Assembly (NCBI GenBank): GCA_041494805.1
Contig: JBGQBN010000008.1
Coordinates: forward strand, 1-64,000
DNA length: 64,000 bases
Reading direction: 5' to 3'
Source of the DNA: JBGQBN01 sp041494805
Lineage (GTDB): Bacteria > Acidobacteriota > Terriglobia > Terriglobales > Acidobacteriaceae
In this document: positions 32,701 to 38,967 of the stretch, piece after piece
How positions within the stretch are numbered: the stretch's first letter is position 1
Layout of the letters: every line of letters begins with the position of its first letter
Notes under the pieces: generated by a model
Database searches by the model: none
Told to the model about the DNA's origin: nothing
Seen by the model: the letters and a program-made list of their open reading frames with translations, nothing else
Program-made: the position numbers and the translations under genes

Positions 32701-32914
32701 GTTCGAAGGCGAACCGGCCCTCGCGGTCGGTGGTGGCGAAATAACGGATGTCGGTGGCGACGTTCACCATGGCAACGGTGGCGGCGCCAATGCGGGCGCC
32801 GGCGTTGTCGCTTACGGTGCCGCGAATGGCTCCGGTGGAGGCGTCCTGGGCGAGGGCGGTGGTTGCGAGTAGGAGGCAGACAAGAACGGAGCAACAGCCA
32901 GCGGAGCGCGGCAT
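29735..32914 (-). CDS. TonB-dependent receptor with carboxypeptidase-regulatory-like domain
   Basis: I start at the ATG at 32914, 96 codons inside the longest frame, because a signal peptide follows (GCCSVLVCLLLATTALAQ). The 1059-residue protein has an N-terminal CarboxypepD_reg-like beta-sandwich (about 25-105, GAIRGTVSDNAGARIGAATV...LLPPGDYLGRVESPG), a plug region (about 120-230, RFTDLALLTPGVTQDPRGL, GNHLHG-type block), and a large beta-barrel ending in the phenylalanine-type C-terminus (IALRLIF). It belongs to the Acidobacteria-specific OAR-like expansion of outer membrane receptors, probably for large nutrients such as oligosaccharides. The substrate is unknown; no TonB/ExbB genes are nearby. 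Confidence 0.9.
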   Translation of the reverse strand: MPRSAGCCSVLVCLLLATTALAQDASTGAIRGTVSDNAGARIGAATVAMVNVATDIRYFATTDREGRFAFELLPPGDYLGRVESPGMSPQVTPSLHVELGGITQLEFKLAVAGTKETITVSGEPQLIETQPSAVSSVIDERAINDLPLNGRRFTDLALLTPGVTQDPRGLTSSSNGDLAFGGIRGYQSSYLVDGADNNNAFFAQARGRYRAPYQFSNEVVQEFRVSSNTYGAELGRAGGAVVNVVTKSGSNHLHGTDFYFLRDSAFNARHPFMDFKPNDRQQQFGFTLGGPIRRDRVFFFAGFDQHIFHVPTVVQFSDGSSRVVPQKGDEPLHHGDYEDSDKALVFGAADQLSTLAGEFPSKLLGNTGFFKLDVALTPHHSLSARLSTSRYYGQNNVFFDPASPVTTFAISDNGEEDVSTETGSLSLTSSLSWRLVSHLRAQFSRDLQASTSNSSDVRTKIVSILDGFGRSSILPRRTNEHRLHLTETFSLDGGRHSWKFGGDALLTWINNFFPSLFGGEYIFDDIKVNPFTFDPMVAGMATTPLRAYAHQVPKYYIQNFGSAVTHPDTNEYAAFLQDTIRLTNHLALSLGVRYDLQTFSQKGLVSNPLWPDSGKVPFDTNNFAPRVGLAYSIGEERPFVIRAGFGLFYTRIPQIYTSTVASDNGLAATNLILSNSDFYDHQIFPQYPNPLVKCPLNGTFCTPPDSLTQFLQTDVSAFAHNFQTPKVEQASLNLEREFAHRMAAGISYMYVHGEGLIRARDVNLPPPTEVAYPVYDDSGTNFLGSYYNVDSFSTWQLTRTLTCPFPPCINPLARPVPQLGAINTYESAASSVYNGLTVSVRRRMTSGLYFRLAYTYAHAVDDGQDALVAGRPVTVQNSYSPNSERGASVTDQRHRFVLSWIAEPRPFHRGHEWLGKVFNDWKISGVVTIGSGRPVNATVFGDPNQDGNSSNDRLPGAARNAFLGPDYATTDMRLTRRLYVHDRIKLDLVLESFNLFNRDNQRVQFSDDGFLNRAGQFVQFSKRIGINYFPAQYRRPASFLRATDAYAPRQAQIALRLIF

Positions 32915-33116
32915 AGGGACTCTTGACCCAGGAATTGGGATTTCGGTGAGTGCAGTCCTGACGGGGAACCGCTTGATCTGTATAACACTCGGGCTGGGGT
33001 TGAGTCTGTGCGGGTGGGGGTTTCTTTTGAGATTTGTCCCGGGTTGGGAAAGATGGGGCTGACCGCTGGAGTCGCCACGTGAGAGGTCAGACGTCCGTTC
33101 TACTGTCCACGAAAGC

Positions 33117-33362
33117 CTAGAGCTCATGGCCCGTGGCGGTCTGAGCTGCCAGCAGAAATGTTTTCGGATACTTGCCTTGGCCGCAGAGCTTGAACGAGCC
33201 AAAGTCCTTGTACCACGGTCCTTCGGGCACGATTGGTTTCGATTCTATCCACACTCGGAGTTGGTTGAGATCGTTGAGGCTGAGGTTGCGGTCGCGCATG
33301 CGCTCGACCAAATGGTCACGAATCGCGACGGGGAGTCGCGACCAAGTTTCGATCTGGGGCAT
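33117..33362 (-). CDS. Second gene of a toxin-antitoxin-like pair, unknown
   Basis: The 81-residue protein is soluble: PQIETWSRLPVAIRDHLVER, LSLNDLNQLRVWIESKP, then PEGPWYKDFGSFKLCGQGKY and PKTFLLAAQTATGHEL. I have the impression that similar small proteins occur next to ribbon-helix-helix genes in acidobacteria and cyanobacteria, but I cannot name the family. Its ATG overlaps the stop of the upstream gene (TAATG), so translation is coupled. This is the layout of type II toxin-antitoxin pairs, with this gene as the possible toxin. No RelE, VapC or MazF signature is visible. Confidence 0.6.
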   Translation of the reverse strand: MPQIETWSRLPVAIRDHLVERMRDRNLSLNDLNQLRVWIESKPIVPEGPWYKDFGSFKLCGQGKYPKTFLLAAQTATGHEL

Positions 33363-33616
33363 TATTCACCAAAAACGAAGTGTCCCAACTCGTTCCCCAA
33401 CTGCTTGATCTCGTCTGGGTTCTTCGAGGCACGAAAGCGTTCCGCGAGTTCAAAGAAAGCCTTTTCTCTCCGCTTGTGGGCCTCGATCCCCAGTTCGATG
33501 AGTTCCACCAGAACCCGGTTATCGCTAAGACGCCGGCGCTTCGCCATGCGATCCACCTGCTTGGCGACTTGTGCGGGAAGCGTCAGGCTTCGCCTGACTT
33601 GTTTTGTCGATGGCAT
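33362..33616 (-). CDS. Ribbon-helix-helix antitoxin-like protein
   Basis: I choose the ATG at 33616 (84 residues, MPSTKQVRRS). The N-terminal part VRRSLTLPAQVAKQVDRMAKRRRLSDNRVLVELIELGIEA is a ribbon-helix-helix DNA-binding domain like CopG/Arc, and the C-terminal charged helix (KAFFELAERFRASKNPDEIK) would bind a partner. Such antitoxins repress their own operon. A perfect palindrome just upstream (33622-33634) is a likely operator. An alternative ATG at 33634 lies inside that palindrome and is less likely. Confidence 0.7.
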   Translation of the reverse strand: MPSTKQVRRSLTLPAQVAKQVDRMAKRRRLSDNRVLVELIELGIEAHKRREKAFFELAERFRASKNPDEIKQLGNELGHFVFGE

Positions 33617-33619
33617 AGC

Positions 33620-33636
33620 ACCAGTATACACCATTA
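33620..33636 (-). promoter_or_regulatory. Candidate operator of the toxin-antitoxin-like pair
   Basis: Perfect 13-base palindrome CACCAT-A-ATGGTG, directly followed by TATACT, a good -10 box (about 8 bases before the chosen start). A ribbon-helix-helix dimer pair could bind here and block the promoter. No -35 box at the usual spacing is apparent; the operator role is inferred. Confidence 0.45.
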
Positions 33637-33671
33637 TGGTGCAAGTCCGTCCCCACCTGGAGAATATGGGA

Positions 33672-33728
33672 CAAAAACCCCCGCCCTGCCTCTCCAAAAA
33701 GCGGAGAGACAAGGGCGGGGCACCCGGC
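33672..33728. repeat. Hairpin repeat with GGGGCACCCGG box
   Basis: CCGCCCTGCCTCTCC-aaaaagc-GGAGAGACAAGGGCGG (about 33680-33718) followed by GGCACCCGGC. Same shape and box as the units at 19965-20190 and 21290-21400. Confidence 0.65.
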
Positions 33729-33733
33729 GGGAT

Positions 33734-33826
33734 AACAGATTGAGCCAAATTGCTGACCGCAGGCGCTAAAGCGCGGACAAATTCCGAGCGACTTAGCGGC
33801 ACGACTGGAAGTCGTGCCCTTCCCAA
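33734..33826. repeat. GGCACGACT palindrome element upstream of the pair
   Basis: Contains GCTAAAGCGCGG, GAGCGACTTAGCGGCACGAC and GGCACGACT-gga-AGTCGTGCC (33798-33819), followed by CTTCCC. It aligns with the arm at 26082-26175 and the pheT units. It sits next to the DUF6624 gene end. Confidence 0.75.
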
Positions 33827-33843
33827 GGCGCATCAGGTGGCTT

Positions 33844-34434
33844 CTACTTGCGCCAGCCGACGGAGCGGGCCCAGGCGTCCATCTCTTGACGATGGGCCTT
33901 GGCCTGGTCGGGGGAAATCGGAACGCGCGGCCGTTGCTGGGGTGCGTTCTCGGCGAGGGGAGGCAGGCCGACTTGGCGGCGAAGATCATTGACCCGGTCG
34001 GGCTCCTGCAAGGTGTGTACTTTCATGACGCCGTCTTCATCCCAGTCGGATTGCGTGCCATAGACCTGAGGTCGGCCTTCGAAGAAACAGATTCGGTCGA
34101 GCAGATAGGCGGGTTGCCAGTGCGGAATTTCTCCTTTGTGGGCGGCTTCGAGGAGAAGCGGCATGTATCCGCGCTGCAGGTCGGGCTCGGCGATGGCGTG
34201 TTGCAGGATCTGCCAGGCGGCTTCGGCGCCGTCTTCTCCTGCCAGGGGGACGACGGGCCAGCCGTGCTCTTCGACGATGGCTCGCAAACGGGTTGCATTC
34301 TGGCGGTGGGTGGCTTCCATCCGGGGATGGTAGCCATCTCCCAGGACGCCGGCGGATTGAAGTTCTTCGCGGATGCGCAGGTCTTCGGCCTTCAGGGCCA
34401 ATAGTTCCTGGCGGAGTTGGTGGTTTACGGGCAA
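33844..34434 (-). CDS. DUF6624-like protein
   Basis: The 196-residue soluble protein resembles the DUF6624 family: LRQELLALKAEDLRIREELQ, then ATHRQNATRLRAIVEEHGWP, GEDGAEAAWQILQHAIAEPDLQ and EAAHKGEIPHWQPAYLLDRI are its helix blocks. Function is unknown. It has no signal, membrane segment or catalytic motif that I can point to. It ends with a conserved-looking RQEMDAWARSVGWRK. It is convergent with nothing obvious; cmk lies upstream with a repeat between them. Confidence 0.75.
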   Translation of the reverse strand: MPVNHQLRQELLALKAEDLRIREELQSAGVLGDGYHPRMEATHRQNATRLRAIVEEHGWPVVPLAGEDGAEAAWQILQHAIAEPDLQRGYMPLLLEAAHKGEIPHWQPAYLLDRICFFEGRPQVYGTQSDWDEDGVMKVHTLQEPDRVNDLRRQVGLPPLAENAPQQRPRVPISPDQAKAHRQEMDAWARSVGWRK

Positions 34435-34443
34435 CGGGCCTTT

Positions 34444-34530
34444 TCCTTATTGAATCATTGAGTGATTGAATCATTGAATCATTGAAACATTTAACCAATG
34501 ATTCATTGAATCAATGACTCAATGATTCAA
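34444..34530. repeat. GAATCATT iterated repeat
   Basis: Imperfect head-to-tail units GAATCATT / GAGTGATT, then inverted units ATTCATTGAATCAATGA, forming a partly palindromic array. A second array of the same units (GAGTCATT, GATTCAAT) lies at 58446-58556. It separates cmk from the DUF6624 gene and could fold into a cruciform or hairpin. Confidence 0.8.
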
Positions 34531-35220
34531 TCCTTTCAGTCCTTCCCGTTTCTGCTGCACCCATTCTTCCACTCTCTGCAGGACTTCATCTTCGGAGAGG
34601 TTGGTGGAATCGAGAACCAGGGCATCGGTGGCCGGGGTCAGCGGAGAGACGGCGCGGGTGCGGTCGCGGTGGTCGCGTTCGCGCAGCTCGGCGGCCGTGG
34701 CTTCGGCGGCGACGCCGTGCAGATGCTGTTGCTGCAGGCGGCGGTGCTCGCGGATGACGGGATCGGCATCGAGAAAAACCTTGACGTCGGCGTCGGGGAA
34801 AACTTTGGTGCCGATATCGCGGCCCTCCATCACTACGCCACCCCCCGCACCCATGTCCTGCTGCCGGGCGACCATCCACTCGCGCACCTTGGGGTGAACC
34901 GAGACCCTTGAGGCGGCTTCGGTGACATCGGTCTCACGCACGCGCTGGGTGACGTCGCGGTGGTCGAGCAGGACGCGGTTGCCGCCCATGCTGGGCTCGA
35001 GCTGGATGCGGGAATCGTGGGCGAGCTTTACCAGAGCGGGTTCGTCGTCGAAGGAGACATCCCACTCGATAGCTTTGAGGGCCAGGGCGCGATACATGGC
35101 ACCGCTCTCAAGATTTATGTAACCGAGCTTGCGAGCCAGGCGGGAAGCGATGGTGCTCTTGCCGGCGCCGGCGGGGCCGTCGATCGCGATGATGAGTTGG
35201 CGTTGGGGGGATGGGATCAT
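34519..35220 (-). CDS. cmk: Cytidylate kinase
   Basis: Cmk phosphorylates CMP and dCMP with ATP. I start at the ATG at 35220, 24 codons inside the longest frame, since the P-loop follows 10 codons later and the 233-residue length is typical. The P-loop is GPAGAGKSTIASRLA; LESGAMYRALA binds the nucleotide base; VVMEGRDIGTKVFPDADVKVFLDA is the CMP-binding block; RDHRDRTRAVSPL forms the lid. Stand-alone on the minus strand, with GAATCATT repeats at the 3' end. Confidence 0.96.
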   Translation of the reverse strand: MIPSPQRQLIIAIDGPAGAGKSTIASRLARKLGYINLESGAMYRALALKAIEWDVSFDDEPALVKLAHDSRIQLEPSMGGNRVLLDHRDVTQRVRETDVTEAASRVSVHPKVREWMVARQQDMGAGGGVVMEGRDIGTKVFPDADVKVFLDADPVIREHRRLQQQHLHGVAAEATAAELRERDHRDRTRAVSPLTPATDALVLDSTNLSEDEVLQRVEEWVQQKREGLKGLNH

Positions 35221-35464
35221 CGTGAAAGGTAATGATTGTACACGGTGGAAAGGGGAGTATCGAGGTCCGTTCTGGGACCATGGTTCCCACATTAGGCTCT
35301 TTTTCGTAGTCCCAAACAGATTGTTCTCGCCTCAAGTCTGAGCATTGGCCGGTGCTCTGCGTGGTTTGAGGCTTCCACAGGTTGTGGTGAAAGAGTTGCT
35401 CGTGATTGGTTGGCGGGGAATGTGATGACCGCGATCTGTGAGATAGCGCTAATGTCTGGCGGAA

Positions 35465-35674
35465 ATGATGAGAAAGACTGGGCTGTTGTTTCTCCTGCTG
35501 TCGGGTCTACTGTCGGGATTGGGGTGTGTGCATCCTCAACGCAAGGCATTCATCGTACCCAGTCGTTGTGTCCAGATCAATGTGCAGAGTTTCACCCAAC
35601 CCTGTGTGGAGCGGGCGGACGGTAAAATTGTTTGCAACGGGGTGATCATCACGGCGAACTGCGTTGCCCGGTGA
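35465..35674 (+). CDS. Small lipoprotein, unknown
   Basis: The 69-residue protein has a type II signal (RKTGLLFLLLSGLLSGLGC) with a lipobox LSGLGC. Mature part is about 48 residues with four cysteines (CVQ, PCVER, VCNGV, TANCVAR), perhaps two disulfides. It would be modified by Lgt (9287) and held in an outer or inner membrane. No family is recognised. GGCGGAA lies just before the ATG. Confidence 0.6.
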   Translation: MMRKTGLLFLLLSGLLSGLGCVHPQRKAFIVPSRCVQINVQSFTQPCVERADGKIVCNGVIITANCVAR

Positions 35675-35751
35675 AAGGCGGCAGCGACCGAGAGTCTTCG
35701 CGGTCTTAGGGCCGGGGTGGATCCCACGCCGGCATTCTTCGACCGAAGAAA

Positions 35752-37803
35752 CTACCAGACGCGGCAGATTTTTTCCGGTGGCTTCACCATGGGCTGGCTG
35801 GCCTTGCAGGAGAAGGCGTGAGCGAATTCCGGCATGTTTACCACCACACCGTTGATGCGATACTTCGCGGGTGAATGGGGATCGGTCATGGCACGCACCC
35901 GCAGGTTTTCCGGACGATCGTTGGCGCAGTCCCACTGGGCAAAGCCGATGAAGAAACGTTGGTCGGGGGTGAGGCCGTCGACCGGTTGAAGGTTCTGGTC
36001 TTTGGTTTTGTTTTGCCAGGACATGTGGGCCAGCAGCTCGCCGCCCAGGTCGGCTACATCTTCGCCTACCGTGAGGTTGCTGTTGATGTGCACGTCTTCC
36101 ACTGCGACGTATTGGGCGTACTGGTCTTTCACGCACTGGGTGCGGGCTTCGAATTTCTTCCGGTCGTCCTCGGTCCACCAATTTCTCAGATTGCCTTTGG
36201 CGTCGAACTGGCTGCCTTCGTCGTCGAAGCCGTGGGTCAGCTCGTGGCCGATGGTTCCGCCGGTGTCGCCGTAGTTGGGGGCGTCGTCGGTTTTGGCGTC
36301 GTAGAGCGGTGGTTGGAGAACGCCCGCGGGGAAATTGATGTCGTTCATCTGGGGATTGTAATAAGCATCGACCGTGGTCGGCGTGATGTCCCATTCGCCG
36401 TGGTCAACTGGCTTGCCGATTTTGTTGATTTGACGGACCTGCTCGAACTCGGCGGCGCGGCGCACGTTGCCGGCGAAATCATCGCGGGCAATCTTGACCG
36501 AGCTGTAATCACGCCACTGGTCGGGATAGCCGATCTTGTTGCGGATGCCCTTCAGCTTGGTTAGTGCTTGTTCCTTGGTTTCGGGGCTCATCCAGTCGAG
36601 GGCGTGGATGCGCTGTCCCATGGCGTCTTCGATGCGCTGGACCATGTCGAGGGTGCTGTGCTTCAAGTCCGGGGAGAAGACTTTGCGCACGTAGAGCTGT
36701 CCCAGGGCCTCGCCCAGGTAGCCGTCACTGTATTCCACGCAACGCTTCCAGCGCGGCTGCATTTCTTTGGCGCCGCGAAGATACTTCCGGTAGAACTCGA
36801 AATTCTCTTGCACAAAACTCGAAGAGAGGTAGGGAGCTGACGAATCGGCCACGTGAAAGCGGAGATACGTCTTCCAGTTTCCGATGGGCTCGCCGGTCAA
36901 CTGTATGTTCACCTGCTTGAAGAATGCGGGAGCGGTGACGTTGAGGATTTCAAACTTGGGATAGTGCAGCTCCTGGTAGAAAAGCGGCCAGTCGAAACCG
37001 GGCGCCAACTGGGCTAGGTCCGCGACTTTCATTTTGTTCTTCAGCTTGTAGGGGTCGCGGCGGTCCACCTGGGTCTGGGAAGCGTTGGCTAGCGCGGTTT
37101 CCATGCGCATTACGGTGGCCGCGTCCTTCTTGGCAGTCTTAGGTTTGTCGCCCAGTAGCTCAAAGATTTTCTGAACATGCCGGACGTAGCGATCGCGAAT
37201 CTCTTTTGATTTCGCGTCATCCTTGGTGTAGTAATCCCGGTCGGGCAGTCCGATGCCTCCCTGGTCGAGTTGGGCAATCTCCTGCTCGGAATCGTCGGGG
37301 TCCTGGGTGGACTCGTTGGCAAAGATGATGGATCCGCCGAAGGCCAACTGCAGCCGGGCGATCAGCGGCGCCATGTCGTGGACGGTCTTGAGCTGGGAGA
37401 TGGCGTCGAGGTCGGGCTGAATGGCATCCAAGCCGCGCTTTTCTACCGCTGCCTCGTCCACGCAGGCGGCGTAGAAATCGCCGATCTTCAGGGTGACTGG
37501 GTCGTTTTGATTCTGGCTCGATCCGGCTTGCTCCAGAAGGCCGCGCAGGAAGTTCAAGTTGTCCTGGTAGAGCTTGCCGTAGACGCTCCATGAGGTTTGG
37601 TCGGGCGGGATGGGATTGGTCTTTTGCCAGCCTCCACAGGAGTACTGATAGAGGTCTACGCAGGGGTCGATGGACTTGTCCATGGCGCTTACATCGAGGC
37701 TGGGGATGTAGGGTAGCGCGGGTTCCTGGGGAGTCTGTGCAGCGGCCAGCGAGACAACAGCCAGGCAGAACAAGGACAGGTGGAACACCAGCGATTTCTT
37801 CAT
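35752..37803 (-). CDS. M13 family zinc metalloendopeptidase
   Basis: The 683-residue neprilysin-like enzyme cleaves peptides outside the cytosol. A signal peptide (about 1-22) precedes a helical N-terminal cap (SMDKSIDPCVDLYQYSCGGW). The catalytic domain has HELTHGFDDEG (HExxH zinc motif, with the following Asp), ANAFY-type block replaced by YNPQMNDINFPAG, and GEDVADLGGELLA, where GExxAD gives the third zinc ligand. The C-terminal CKASQPMVKPPEKICRVW is the conserved family end. Length is typical for bacterial PepO-like members, which are expanded in Acidobacteriota. ATG start at 37803. Confidence 0.95.
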   Translation of the reverse strand: MKKSLVFHLSLFCLAVVSLAAAQTPQEPALPYIPSLDVSAMDKSIDPCVDLYQYSCGGWQKTNPIPPDQTSWSVYGKLYQDNLNFLRGLLEQAGSSQNQNDPVTLKIGDFYAACVDEAAVEKRGLDAIQPDLDAISQLKTVHDMAPLIARLQLAFGGSIIFANESTQDPDDSEQEIAQLDQGGIGLPDRDYYTKDDAKSKEIRDRYVRHVQKIFELLGDKPKTAKKDAATVMRMETALANASQTQVDRRDPYKLKNKMKVADLAQLAPGFDWPLFYQELHYPKFEILNVTAPAFFKQVNIQLTGEPIGNWKTYLRFHVADSSAPYLSSSFVQENFEFYRKYLRGAKEMQPRWKRCVEYSDGYLGEALGQLYVRKVFSPDLKHSTLDMVQRIEDAMGQRIHALDWMSPETKEQALTKLKGIRNKIGYPDQWRDYSSVKIARDDFAGNVRRAAEFEQVRQINKIGKPVDHGEWDITPTTVDAYYNPQMNDINFPAGVLQPPLYDAKTDDAPNYGDTGGTIGHELTHGFDDEGSQFDAKGNLRNWWTEDDRKKFEARTQCVKDQYAQYVAVEDVHINSNLTVGEDVADLGGELLAHMSWQNKTKDQNLQPVDGLTPDQRFFIGFAQWDCANDRPENLRVRAMTDPHSPAKYRINGVVVNMPEFAHAFSCKASQPMVKPPEKICRVW

Positions 37804-37909
37804 ATTTACCTTTGACTAGGATGGTTGGAAAAGGTCATGAGTGCGTCGCCATGGTAAATGTGGGGCCGGGGTTTTCCAAAATGTTTCCGGGGTTGGCAGC
37901 TTTGCCAGG

Positions 37910-37992
37910 ACGGCCGAGCTACGCTCGGCTTGGACGGGCGGGGGCGCCCGTCCCCACACGGCCGCCTGTCCCCACACGGTTCTTGCTGGTAG
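37910..37992. repeat. GC-rich palindromes at the end of the YcaQ-like gene
   Basis: GCCGAGCTACGCTCGGC (37914-37930) and GGACGGGCG-ggg-CGCCCGTCC (37932-37953), then CCCCACACGG repeated twice. The second and third overlap the 3' end of the coding region and are translated as a GTGGRVGTGAPARPS tail. Similar palindromes are at 8148-8202. Confidence 0.7.
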
Positions 37993-38827
37993 CCACAGCT
38001 TTCGGGGGTGTGATCTGAATCAGGGAGCGGTTTCCTACTCGGATGAAGTCCAGCTCGCGGGCGGCCAGCAGCGCGTTGACGGATTCCTTCACTCGGGAGC
38101 GGGGGACGAAGTTTCCAAAGAACGTTTCCAGTTCCTGCTGGTCGGCGGCGATTACGCAGTCCAGGTACTTGGAAACTAGCGCGGAGAGCGCTTCCCCTAA
38201 CGATAGACCGATGCCTTCGCGCACTGCGTCGGGAGACCAGCGGTAGAGGACGTCCCAGAAAGCGCCTTCCGTCGGGTTGTAATCTACCCGGGTGATGCGC
38301 AGCCTGGACCAGAGTTCACCTAGCGCGTGATCGAGGGCGCCGAACGATACGCTGCCGCCCAGGACTTCGCGCATTTTCTGCTTGGAGATGGGGCCTCCGC
38401 GTTGGATGGCGGCGAAGGTATCGCAGGCCAACTGCGAATATTCCGAGCGCGGCTTCGGTTTGGGAGCTAGCTTGGGATTACGCTCTCCTACCAGCGCATA
38501 GAAATAAGGGAAGATGGAGCCCGCCACCAGGAAGGCGTTGTTCTCGTCGAATAGGTTGGCTTCGTAGGCGTCCTTCTCGCGCAGCAAGCGGACCATCAGG
38601 CTGGTGGCTTCCTGGGCGCGGGGGTCGGCGTAGGCGTGTTGCCAGGTGGGAAGCTTTTCGTCGGACCCGGTCCAGGCACCGATGAATGTTGGCACCAGTA
38701 CTGGCGGCCGCAGCGGGTACATCAAGCAGAATCCAACCGACTCGATGAAGGCGCGAGCGTCTTCGAGGGTGCGCACGGGGCGAGCGTTGAGGTGCCATTT
38801 CTCGCGGCGGAGTTGGTCTAGTTCCAT
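37919..38827 (-). CDS. YcaQ/AlkZ-related winged-helix protein
   Basis: The 302-residue protein resembles the AlkZ/YcaQ winged-helix superfamily, whose best known members are DNA glycosylases. Visible pieces: RARAFIESVGFCLMYPL, FYALVGERNP and a winged-helix block (AIQRGGPISKQKMREVLGG...ALDHALGELWSRLRITRVDYN). I do not find the glycosylase QxQ catalytic motif, so the activity is doubtful; AlkZ-related proteins without it are known. The C-terminal ~17 residues (GTGGRVGTGAPARPSRA) come from a GC palindrome. Start is the ATG at 38827. Confidence 0.65.
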   Translation of the reverse strand: MELDQLRREKWHLNARPVRTLEDARAFIESVGFCLMYPLRPPVLVPTFIGAWTGSDEKLPTWQHAYADPRAQEATSLMVRLLREKDAYEANLFDENNAFLVAGSIFPYFYALVGERNPKLAPKPKPRSEYSQLACDTFAAIQRGGPISKQKMREVLGGSVSFGALDHALGELWSRLRITRVDYNPTEGAFWDVLYRWSPDAVREGIGLSLGEALSALVSKYLDCVIAADQQELETFFGNFVPRSRVKESVNALLAARELDFIRVGNRSLIQITPPKAVATSKNRVGTGGRVGTGAPARPSRA

Positions 38828-38832
38828 GAAAA

Positions 38833-38965
38833 CAGCTCTTAGCTTCTAGCTTTTAGCTCTTGGCTTGTGGCCCTTGCTTCTTGGCTTTTGACTTGACTTC
38901 AATCTATCTCGCGGGCCTAAGAGAATCAGCGGCTAAAAGCTAAAGGCTAAGAGCTAACAGCTGAT
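38833..38965. repeat. GCTAAAAGCTAAGAGCT iterated repeat
   Basis: Imperfect units of AGCTAAAAGCTA and TTAGCTCTTGGC occur at 38836-38890 and 38930-38963 in both orientations. Similar iterations are at 17718-17740 and 49080-49132. They fill the 140 bp between mutL and the YcaQ-like gene. Confidence 0.7.
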
Positions 38966-38967
38966 TC

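Noticed and set aside
32915..33202. Longer N-terminus for the TonB receptor
   Set aside because: The added 96 residues have no signal or homology; the signal peptide starts at 32914.
35507..36394. 295-residue Arg-rich frame on the minus strand
   Set aside because: It is an alternate-frame shadow overlapping the M13 peptidase gene and the lipoprotein gene, with shadow-type composition.
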